Source: Cecembia lonarensis LW9 (lineage in GTDB: Bacteria > Bacteroidota > Bacteroidia > Cytophagales > Cyclobacteriaceae). From it: a DNA stretch of 42,602 nucleotides. Position 1 is the first letter of the stretch. Every line of letters starts with the position of its first letter. Positions 35,975-42,602 of the stretch are shown in pieces. The notes beneath the pieces were generated by a model. The model worked only from the letters and a program-made list of their open reading frames with translations, did not search any database and was not told the origin of the DNA. Where the stretch lies: positions 1-42,602 of the forward strand of contig NZ_AMGM01000034.1 in assembly GCF_000298295.1 (NCBI RefSeq), given 5' to 3'. Position numbers and translations under genes: made by a program.

Positions 35975-37166
35975 ATTAACAGAAAGCATTGTATATCCAA
36001 AAGAAGCGCCTGCTAAGGTGAAGATTTCTAAAAATTCTTTGGTCATTGGCATACCGCGAGAAGTGGCCGCTCAGGAGAAAAGAGTGGTGCTCACACCTGA
36101 AGCAGTGGGGCTCTTGGTAAATAATGGACAAGAGGTGGTTGTAGAAACCTTGGCAGGACAAAATGCCAAATTTACGGATAAAGAGTATTCGGATGCTGGT
36201 GCAAAAGTTGTTTATTCAGCCAAAGAGGCATTTGATGCGGAAGTCATTTTGAAAGTGGAGCCGCCAACCTTAGAAGAAATAGGCTATATGCGTGGAGGAG
36301 CTTGCCTGATTTCCGCCCTTCAGTTAGGTAAACAACATGCTGATTATATCCAAGCTTTAAATACCAAAAGAATTACAGCAGTTGCCTTTGAGAACTTGGA
36401 AGATAAAGTAGGCGGTATGCCCGTTGTAAGGGCCATGAGTGAAATTGCGGGTAGTACCGTAATGCTCATAGCTGCAGAATATCTCAGCAGTGTGCATGAT
36501 GGTAAGGGCTTGATTTTGGGAGGGGTCACCGGTGTCCCCCCAACAGAAGTGGTGATAGTTGGGGCTGGAACAGTTGCAGAATATGCTGCCAGAACAGCTT
36601 TAGGTTTGGGTGCGACTATCAAAGTTTTTGACAATCATATTTATAAGTTAAGGAGAATAAAACAGCTCTTGGGTCAGCAGGTCTATACCTCAACAATAGA
36701 CAATTATACGCTTGGCCAAGCACTGAAGGAAGCTGATGTGGTTATCGGTGCTTTAAGGGCGGAAAAGGGAAAAAATAAAATTGTCGTAAGCGAGGAAATG
36801 GTTGCTGCTATGATGGATGGTAGTATCATCATAGATGTAAGTATAGACCAAGGAGGCTGTATAGCAACGGCAGAAATGACTTCTCATGACAACCCATCCT
36901 ATGTAAAACATGGTGTCATCCATTATTGTGTGCCTAACATTGCCTCAAGAGTTGCTAGAACAGCCTCTGTAGGACTTAGCAACATATTCACGCCAATATT
37001 ACTTCAAATGGCTGACCTTAGAGGTGCAGAGGAGATGATTTTTAATTATAAATGGTTTATGAAAGGTGTATATACCTATCGAGGAAGTCTCACTAATGCT
37101 TATTTGGCGCGTAAATTTTCAATGAACCACAAAGAGTTGCAATTGCTGCTTGCAGCAAGGTATTGA
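35955..37166 (+). CDS. ald: Alanine dehydrogenase
   Basis: This 403-residue NAD-dependent enzyme interconverts L-alanine and pyruvate plus ammonia. It has the N-terminal IGIPREVAAQEKRVVLTPEAV with substrate-binding Arg and Lys, the GAGTVAEYAARTALGLGA Rossmann motif, and the C-terminal IHYCVPNIASRVARTAS. Two starts fit: ATG 35955 overlaps tsaE by 20 bases, and ATG 35967 overlaps by 8 (ATGGTTGA). Either way it is coupled to tsaE. It converges with the response regulator gene, with 2 bases between stops. Confidence 0.93.
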   Translation: MAKSMVELTESIVYPKEAPAKVKISKNSLVIGIPREVAAQEKRVVLTPEAVGLLVNNGQEVVVETLAGQNAKFTDKEYSDAGAKVVYSAKEAFDAEVILKVEPPTLEEIGYMRGGACLISALQLGKQHADYIQALNTKRITAVAFENLEDKVGGMPVVRAMSEIAGSTVMLIAAEYLSSVHDGKGLILGGVTGVPPTEVVIVGAGTVAEYAARTALGLGATIKVFDNHIYKLRRIKQLLGQQVYTSTIDNYTLGQALKEADVVIGALRAEKGKNKIVVSEEMVAAMMDGSIIIDVSIDQGGCIATAEMTSHDNPSYVKHGVIHYCVPNIASRVARTASVGLSNIFTPILLQMADLRGAEEMIFNYKWFMKGVYTYRGSLTNAYLARKFSMNHKELQLLLAARY

Positions 37167-37168
37167 GC

Positions 37169-37627
37169 TTAAGTCTCAAGGTTTTGCCTTTGGCTTAGTT
37201 CCAGATCCTGTTTCAATAGCTGCGCTTCTTTTTTTAGAGATTTAACTTTTTTTCTAAGACAGTATGTCTCAAAAGCATTCCTGATGATGTTTTTGAAGTA
37301 ATTTTCTTCCCATGGCTTTGTCAAATAGTGATAAATAAGACCATTATCAAGGGACTCTTGGACCAATTGACTATCTGAATACGCAGTCAATAAGATCCTG
37401 ATAGGTTCTGGATGTGTATCTTTTATGGATGTTAAAAAGTCTATACCAGTTTCAGTAGGCATTCTTTGGTCAGTAATCACAATATGTACGGCATTATTGC
37501 CGAGCAATTGACGGGCCTCTTTGGCCGACTCTGCTAGTAAAATCTCGTAATCATGCTTAAAGGTAGTTCTAAAAGCTTGTAGATTGATTTTTTCATCATC
37601 TACATACAAGATCTTAATTTTTTCCAT
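37169..37627 (-). CDS. Single-domain response regulator with C-terminal coiled coil
   Basis: This 152-residue protein is a receiver domain (Asp10/Asp11, phosphoacceptor Asp53 in TDQRMP, LTAY with the switch Thr, and Lys in YHYLTKPW about 103) followed by a 30-residue charged coiled-coil tail. It has no DNA-binding or enzyme domain. The type resembles RpfG-like receivers that act through partner proteins. No kinase is nearby. An alternative ATG at 37642 adds five residues. The promoter region overlaps a 13-bp inverted repeat. Confidence 0.88.
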   Translation of the reverse strand: MEKIKILYVDDEKINLQAFRTTFKHDYEILLAESAKEARQLLGNNAVHIVITDQRMPTETGIDFLTSIKDTHPEPIRILLTAYSDSQLVQESLDNGLIYHYLTKPWEENYFKNIIRNAFETYCLRKKVKSLKKEAQLLKQDLELSQRQNLET

Positions 37628-37669
37628 GATGATATCTGACATCTGCGTTATATTGGACCTTTTCTTTTT

Positions 37670-37696
37670 GTAAAGTATTTATTTGGGATAAGTCAA
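37670..37696 (-). promoter_or_regulatory. Predicted promoter of response regulator gene
   Basis: On minus, TTG (37694-37696) and TACTTTAC (37670-37677) are separated by 16 bases, close to the Bacteroidota -33/-7 pattern TTG-N17-23-TAnnTTTG. The spacer holds one arm of the inverted repeat at 37680-37725, which suggests an operator. Confidence 0.4.
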
Positions 37697-37725
37697 GATC
37701 ATTATTTGAGATCTTATCCCAAATA
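37680..37725. repeat. 13-bp perfect inverted repeat, candidate operator
   Basis: TATTTGGGATAAG (37680-37692) and CTTATCCCAAATA (37713-37725) are exact reverse complements with a 20-base spacer, so the arm centres are about 33 bases apart, near three helical turns. It lies between divergent starts, not after a gene, so a terminator is unlikely. The downstream CCCA-AATA-TGGG can form a competing small stem. Confidence 0.6.
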
Positions 37726-37842
37726 TGGGAAATTTTATATTCAAAGCCTTATATCAAGCAAAGTTGTTGCCAAATTTAGTAATACTATCATTTCTGTAAA
37801 TTAAAAATTCAACCTTGGTGCTTTTTATAAAAATACTATCTC

Positions 37843-37874
37843 TTTTGTGAAAAGGTTAAAATGGACGTAATTTG
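37843..37874 (+). promoter_or_regulatory. Possible promoter of pyrophosphatase gene
   Basis: TTTTG (37843-37847) and TAATTTG (37868-37874) are separated by 20 bases. The -7 box is one base shorter than TAnnTTTG. It would start transcription about 30 bases before the ppa ATG. Confidence 0.3.
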
Positions 37875-37910
37875 CAAGTCAATTAAAGAAAAAGTTAATA
37901 GTTTTTAGTT

Positions 37911-38450
37911 ATGATCAATCCATGGCACGATGTGCAAATAGGAAAAGAAGCTCCTGAATATGTGATGGGAGTGATAGAAATACCCAAGGGAAGCAAGGGT
38001 AAATATGAATTGGATAAAAAAACGGGTATGCTGTTGTTGGACAGGGTGTTGTTTTCAGCAGTTCATTACCCGGCTAATTATGGTTTTATCCCCCAAACAT
38101 TTTGTGATGACAAGGATCCCTTGGATATTCTTATTATTTCCCAAATTGATATTCCTTCCATGACTTTGGTAAAAGCCAAGGTAATCGGAGTAATGCGTAT
38201 GGTTGACGGAGGGGAAGCAGATGATAAGATCATTGCAGTTGCTGCAGATGATCAGTCAGTCAATTACATCAATGACATTGACGAACTGCCTCCACATCTG
38301 ATGAAAGAAGTGCACAGATTCTTTGAAGATTATAAGAAATTGGAAAGCAAAGAGGTGAAAGTTGAAGATTTCCTAGGTAAAGAAGAAGCTTTCAATATCA
38401 TCAAAGAAAGTATCGAACTTTACGATAAGAATTTTAGAACACGTGTTTGA
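37911..38450 (+). CDS. ppa: Inorganic pyrophosphatase, family I
   Basis: This 179-residue cytoplasmic enzyme hydrolyses pyrophosphate to drive biosynthesis. Family I residues are visible: Lys and Glu in [24 protein letters not shown], and the metal-binding aspartates of [10 protein letters not shown] and of the [11 protein letters not shown] segment. The length is normal. It is monocistronic, with a strong terminator right after the stop. Confidence 0.96.
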   Translation: MINPWHDVQIGKEAPEYVMGVIEIPKGSKGKYELDKKTGMLLLDRVLFSAVHYPANYGFIPQTFCDDKDPLDILIISQIDIPSMTLVKAKVIGVMRMVDGGEADDKIIAVAADDQSVNYINDIDELPPHLMKEVHRFFEDYKKLESKEVKVEDFLGKEEAFNIIKESIELYDKNFRTRV

Positions 38451-38458
38451 TTAAATTT

Positions 38459-38486
38459 GCCTGAATTTTGAAATTCAGGCATTTTT
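38459..38486 (+). terminator. Rho-independent terminator after ppa
   Basis: GCCTGAATTT (38459-38468) and AAATTCAGGC (38471-38480) are perfect inverted repeats, followed by ATTTTTA. The innermost pairs open to form the loop. It ends 8 bases before the porin ATG. Confidence 0.88.
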
Positions 38487-38493
38487 ACTTTAT

Positions 38494-39540
38494 ATGAAGA
38501 TAGGCTGGTTGTTTATATTTTTAATTTTTACTTATTCTGCTTTTGGGCAAGCGGATGATAAGGGCAAATTAAAATTTACAGGTTATTTGGAAACCTATTA
38601 TGCATATGATTTTAATCAGCCTGATGATCAGAATAGGCCTGATTTCCTATATAATTTTTCCCGACATAATGAGTTAAGTTTTAACCTGGCAATGTTAAAG
38701 GTAGCTTATGAGTCAGATGGTATCCGGGCTAATCTGGCCTTAATGGCGGGCACCTATGCACAATTCAATTTGGCTGATGAGCCAACATGGGCACAATTTG
38801 TAAATGAAGCTTCGCTTGGTATTAAATTGCATGAAAAACTCTGGCTGGATGTGGGGATAATGCCTTCTCATATAGGTTTTGAATCATGGATAGGCGCAGA
38901 AGGCTGGCATTTAAGCCGAAGTTTACTAGCAGAAAACTCTCCTTATTTCCTTACAGGAGCTAGGTTGACTTATGCGCTAAAAGATAATTTGGATTTGACA
39001 TTATGGGCAACCAATGGCTGGCAAAATGTCCAAAGAGCTGAAAGAAGCAGAGGTATCGGAATTGGGCTTGGTATTAATCACAGACCAATTGAAGGATTGG
39101 AAATCAATTATGCAAATTATTTTGGGAATGAAGGGCTTGATCCGATCAGGCTATTGCGTTTTTTCAATAACTTCTACACCCAGTATCAAATTGGAGCATG
39201 GGGGCTCACTTTTGGAGCAGATTACGGTATTCAGGAAGCCTATTTTGGCAACCCTAATAACTGGTATGGTTTGACTTTATCTCTAAGAAGAGAGGTCAGC
39301 GATAAGTTTTTTCTTGCAGGAAGGGCAGAGCATTATTCTGATCCCCGGGGAATTATTTTGAGTAGAGGGCTAGAGGTTTCTGGTTTGTCCTGTAATCTTG
39401 ACTATCGATATAATGCCACCACTTTATTTAGATTAGAAGGAAGGCAGTTTATCAGTCCTAGGGGTGTTTTTTCATTACCCGGAGGGACATTCAGTAAGGG
39501 CAATACTGCAGTTACTGCTTCTTTTTCTTTGAACTTTTAG
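38494..39540 (+). CDS. Outer membrane beta-barrel porin (BBP2/OmpL-like)
   Basis: This 348-residue protein has a signal peptide (about 1-18, MKIGWLFIFLIFTYSAFG). The mature part consists of alternating amphipathic strands, with FTGYLETYYAYDFNQP at the start, GIMPSHIGFESWIG and an NYRY-type strand pattern typical of the Bacteroidota putative beta-barrel porin-2 family. It ends in a Phe (ASFSLNF), as outer-membrane barrels do. The solute is unknown. The 3' end overlaps the convergent membrane-protein gene by 29 bases. Confidence 0.82.
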   Translation: MKIGWLFIFLIFTYSAFGQADDKGKLKFTGYLETYYAYDFNQPDDQNRPDFLYNFSRHNELSFNLAMLKVAYESDGIRANLALMAGTYAQFNLADEPTWAQFVNEASLGIKLHEKLWLDVGIMPSHIGFESWIGAEGWHLSRSLLAENSPYFLTGARLTYALKDNLDLTLWATNGWQNVQRAERSRGIGIGLGINHRPIEGLEINYANYFGNEGLDPIRLLRFFNNFYTQYQIGAWGLTFGADYGIQEAYFGNPNNWYGLTLSLRREVSDKFFLAGRAEHYSDPRGIILSRGLEVSGLSCNLDYRYNATTLFRLEGRQFISPRGVFSLPGGTFSKGNTAVTASFSLNF

Positions 39541-39997
39541 CTTTTTGCAAAGCGCTGACTTTTTTTTGCGGTAATTTTTTTAGCAGGTAATTTACGAATT
39601 CATCGTAATTGACATGTTCATGGTTACTGATGGTAAAAGAAAGCTGATCATCAAATGCTATGGTAAGCTGTTTGAACTCTCTTTTATTGGATATTACCTT
39701 ATCTTCATCCCATACCATGACCTGATCCAATTCATAGGATTTGGCAAATCCCTTTAAAGGAACCCGAGTGGTGATCTTATCTTTGCCTGCAGCTATGAAT
39801 TTATAACCTGCCATCATTTTTACCATGAGCATGATGATGACAAAGGTCAAGATAACAGCCGAAATAAGGTAAAATGCCAAGCCAAAACTCCTTTGTGTCG
39901 CGAAATGATTGAGTGTATAGGTCAAACCACCTATCAAGACCAATAACACAAGAATTAAGGCAGCATAGGTGTTTGTTTTGGGCCTACAATGAATCAT
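39512..39997 (-). CDS. Small membrane protein with PH-like cytoplasmic part
   Basis: This 161-residue protein has two membrane helices (about 11-30 and 41-64) followed by a soluble part of about 95 residues whose strand pattern (KDKITTRVPLKGFAKSYELDQVMVW) resembles bacterial PH-like domains, and a very basic tail (KSSKKKKQ). I do not recognise a named family. The ATG overlaps the stop of the ACP phosphodiesterase gene by 4 bases, so they are co-translated. Confidence 0.78.
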   Translation of the reverse strand: MIHCRPKTNTYAALILVLLVLIGGLTYTLNHFATQRSFGLAFYLISAVILTFVIIMLMVKMMAGYKFIAAGKDKITTRVPLKGFAKSYELDQVMVWDEDKVISNKREFKQLTIAFDDQLSFTISNHEHVNYDEFVNYLLKKLPQKKVSALQKAKSSKKKKQ

Positions 39998-40599
39998 ACT
40001 GGACTCAATTCTAACTTTAGTTCCTGGAGTTTATTTTTTGAATGGCTGACCAAATCTTCAAAGAAGTCTCCAAAATGTAATCTTAAAAACTCATGGTGTT
40101 CATCCAAAAAAATATGCGCGGTATCTAGATTGGATTGGAATTTAGTCCTTTTTGCCATTCCTGTCATTGCCTGTCTGATTCCGTCGAGATCTCCATAGCC
40201 CCCTAACCAGTCCCAATAGCGCATGTAGGCAAAGGTTTTCATAAATTTTTCCGGTACCACATTTCTGAAACTATCTATAGTTTCGTATACATCCTGTACA
40301 AAATCCTCCAACGGAATATGGTGGTAATTATTCCAGTATTTTGCCAAGAAATAATCGAAATACATGTCGGTGATAACCGTAGAGTAACGTCCATACTCTG
40401 GCTTTAGGATTTCTTGGGCTTCTTTAACTACCGGATGGTTGTCCGTGTATTTATCAATGGCCCAGTGAAGCTTTACGCCGATGACTATTTCTTTTTCATA
40501 GGATTTCTCTATCGATCCTCTTACGAAATCACCGATAAAGTTTCCAACCAAAACCTTTGGCTCACCAAAAGACAGATATGCGTGTGCTAGATAATTCAC
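39994..40599 (-). CDS. Acyl carrier protein phosphodiesterase (AcpH family)
   Basis: This 201-residue enzyme belongs to the ACP phosphodiesterase family, which removes the 4'-phosphopantetheine arm from acyl carrier protein. The N-terminal NYLAHAYLSFG, VGNFIGDFVRG and HWAIDKYTDNHP motifs carry the HD-like metal ligands, and ITDMYFDYFLAKYW follows. The frame is open to 40671, but the GTG at 40599 puts the family start (MNYLAHA) first and avoids crossing into the divergent helicase leader. The role in this genome (ACP recycling) is inferred from the family. Confidence 0.85.
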   Translation of the reverse strand: MNYLAHAYLSFGEPKVLVGNFIGDFVRGSIEKSYEKEIVIGVKLHWAIDKYTDNHPVVKEAQEILKPEYGRYSTVITDMYFDYFLAKYWNNYHHIPLEDFVQDVYETIDSFRNVVPEKFMKTFAYMRYWDWLGGYGDLDGIRQAMTGMAKRTKFQSNLDTAHIFLDEHHEFLRLHFGDFFEDLVSHSKNKLQELKLELSPV

Positions 40600-40664
40600 G
40601 TTTTTATAAACAGTGATTAAAGGGGAAAGTTTAAATCTTAATTTTGCGTTAAATTTAACTAAAG

Positions 40665-42592
40665 ATGCCAAATATCACCGAGGAATTAAAAAAATCTTTG
40701 AAACTTTTGAAGCAGGAGTGGGAAGAAGACCTTCAACAGTTCAAAAAAAATTTTTATACACTTCCATAGCAGATAAAAAAGAGGAAGGCATCTGTTGGTA
40801 CCCTGTACAATTAAGGAAGTCTAAATTGGGATATGGCGAAAGATGGATAGTAGACCTAGAAAGACTCGATACTAATCAAAGCCACCTTTTCCAATCCGGC
40901 AAGTCTGTTTCCATCTTTTCCAATCTTCAGCAACATATTTCTCCTGATTTAAGAATTAATGGTGTGATCAATCAGATCAAGAAAGATGTGATGATAGTAA
41001 CCTTGCAGGTGGAAGAACTTCCGGAATGGTTGCATAAGGGCAAGGTTGGAATAGACCTTTTGTTTGACGAAGCCAGTTACAGGGAGATGGAATCTGCTTT
41101 AAAAGCTGTCATCAAAGCCGAAAACAGCAGACTAGGTGAGCTTAAAAATATATTATTAGGACAAAAAGAACCAAATTTTGAGGGTGTGTCTCACTTAATT
41201 CCCGTAGATCTTAACCCCAGTCAACAGGCTGCACTGCAACTTGTGTCTGCTGCTAAGGATGTGGCTATTATCCATGGACCTCCAGGCACAGGCAAGACGA
41301 CTACATTGGTACAGGCGGTGATAGGTAGTCTTCAGCAACATGCACAGGTCTTGGTGTGCGCTCCAAGTAATGCTGCTGTTGATTTGTTGGTAGAGAAAAT
41401 ACGGGAAAAAGGAATATCAACCTTAAGAATTGGGCATCCAGCGAGGGTGGAGGATCATATCTTGTCACAGACCTTAGATGCTAAAATTACCCTTCATGAC
41501 AGTTATAAGGATTTGAAGAAGCTCAAGAAAAAAGCAGATGAATATAGGAAGTTGGGACAAAAGTATAAAAGAAGTTTTGGCTCTGAAGAAAGGATGCAGC
41601 GTAAGAGACTTTTTGATGAGGCCAATAGGCTGAAAGATGAAGCGGAACATTTGGAAGAGTATATAATGTATGATGTATTTCAGCAAACCCAAGTCTTTGC
41701 ATCTACTTTGGTCGGTGCGTCGAATTCCGTTTTGAAGGGGATGAAGTTTCCAATTGTTTTTATTGATGAAGCCGCACAGGGACTTGAAGCAGCCTCTTGG
41801 ATCCCTATCCAAAAGGCCCTGAAAGTGGTAATGGCAGGGGATCATTGCCAGTTGCCCCCAACCATCAAATCATATGAAGCGGCTAAAGCTGGATTAAGCG
41901 AAACCCTTTTTGAAAAGGTAACCAAAAGGCAGCCGCAGGTCACCAAAATGCTTCAACTCCAGTATAGAATGCCGGAATTGATTATGGGATTTTCAAATAA
42001 AATCTTTTATCAAAATGAGTTGGGCGCAGCAAAAAATACAGAAAGTCATTTTCTTTCCGAGGGTGAGCCTGTTTTGGAATTTATAGATACTGCAGGCAGT
42101 GGTTTTGTCGAAGCTATTGAAGAAGAGTCACTAAGTACTTTCAATCAGGAGGAAGCTAGATTTGCCCTGCAATATTTGGAAGACTTACTCAAGCGTACTG
42201 GAATCGCCAAAATCAAGGAAAAAAGGTGGACCATTGGATTGATAGCACCCTATAGGGCACAGGTGAGGAAATTCAATGAGCTTCTTTTTGAAAGCTATGC
42301 CTTTCCCAACCTCAGGTCTTTTCCAGAACTTTTGACCATTGATTCCATTGACGGGTTTCAGGGACAAGAACGGGATATTATTTTGATTTCTTTGGTAAGG
42401 TCCAATGCTAAAGGAGAGATAGGCTTTTTGGCAGATACCAGAAGAATGAACGTTGCACTGACGAGGGCAAAAAGGAAGCTGGTGGTTATTGGCGATAGTG
42501 CTACGCTAAGCCATCATTCCTTTTATAATGCTTTTTTTGATTATGTTGAGGAAAATAATTGCTACAAGAGTGTGTATGAATACTTGATTTGA
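40665..42592 (+). CDS. SF1 (UPF1/SMUBP-2-like) DNA/RNA helicase, frameshift near 5' end
   Basis: This ATP-dependent superfamily 1B helicase has Walker A GPPGTGKTTT (about residue 204), VCAPSNAAVD (motif Ia), VFIDEAAQG (motif II), GDHCQLPPT (III), QYRMPE (IV region), and the C-terminal DSIDGFQGQERD and MNVALTRAK motifs. From ATG 40665 the frame gives MPNITEELKKSLKLLKQ..., a natural start, but it stops after 34 codons. The rest of the protein is in another frame. One extra A in the A8 run at 40743-40750 would join them into one protein of about 642 residues. The open frame from GTG 40613 covers the helicase body but has an artefactual first 43 residues or so. Confidence 0.85.
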
Positions 42593-42602
42593 TTGAGCAA
42601 AA

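Noticed and set aside
40613-40742. GTG-led N terminus of the helicase frame
   Set aside because: The first 43 or so residues are out of frame with the natural MPNITEEL start and do not look like a helicase N terminus, so I treat them as a frameshift artefact.
1-42602. Prophage, integrative element, tRNA or rRNA gene
   Set aside because: No integrase, transposase, phage structural gene, tRNA-like fold or rRNA sequence was found in any gap.

Overview
The window looks like chromosomal DNA from a Bacteroidota member, most likely a Cytophagales of the Cyclobacteriaceae type. This rests on the T9SS regulator PorX, the LpxC-FabZ fusion, NagB fused to a PIG-L domain, a DUF4296 lipoprotein, a Bat-type vWA cluster, -7 boxes of the form TAnnTTTG, and a lack of strong Shine-Dalgarno sites. 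Base composition is moderately AT-rich and gene density is high. I see no rRNA, tRNA, CRISPR array, insertion sequence, prophage or integrase gene.

Layout. 1-2694: a membrane-anchored diheme cytochrome c and a transmembrane TPR-LuxR regulator, both on minus. 2809-10950: a cobalamin uptake locus. btuF-btuC-btuD-like genes run left. To the right, a cobalamin riboswitch leads btuB, a BtuG-like beta-propeller lipoprotein and a DUF71/COG2102 PP-loop enzyme, followed by an SDR. 10951-11300: a gene-free stretch of dispersed-repeat DNA with two hairpins and three degenerate tandem units. 11301-15417: histidine phosphatase, cold-shock protein, amidohydrolase, and a gluconokinase-6-phosphogluconate dehydrogenase fusion. 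15461-21831: a CBS-DUF294 nucleotidyltransferase, NagB-PIG-L, a ROK sugar kinase, and a cystathionine beta-synthase-like enzyme. 21847-25288: a small membrane protein and a short DUF58 / BatD-like / BatA-like operon. 25464-28195: DUF4296 lipoprotein and MutS2. 28261-33914: a minus-strand lipid A operon (HD protein, lpxD, lpxC-fabZ, lpxA, a lone ABC ATPase) with a frameshifted lipoprotein gene after it. 33966-37166: porX-tsaE-ald with overlapping genes. 37169-42592: a response regulator, inorganic pyrophosphatase, a BBP2-type porin, a small membrane protein, an ACP phosphodiesterase and an SF1 helicase with a frameshift near its start.

How the genes work together. The clearest functional unit is B12 capture: surface beta-propeller, TonB-dependent receptor, binding lipoprotein, permease and ATPase, with a putative intracellular salvage enzyme. 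Only the receptor side carries the riboswitch. The lipid A operon supplies early Raetz-pathway steps plus the FabZ dehydratase. The NagB-PIG-L and ROK pair suggests amino-sugar use, and the GntK-Gnd fusion links gluconate to the pentose phosphate pathway.

Most of the window is ordinary core genome. The points most worth checking are the riboswitch leader with a possible 31-codon ORF, the two one-base homopolymer frameshifts (28685-28690 and 40743-40750), the GntK-Gnd fusion, the repeat block at 11040-11298, and a 13-bp inverted repeat overlapping the predicted promoter of the response regulator (37680-37725).
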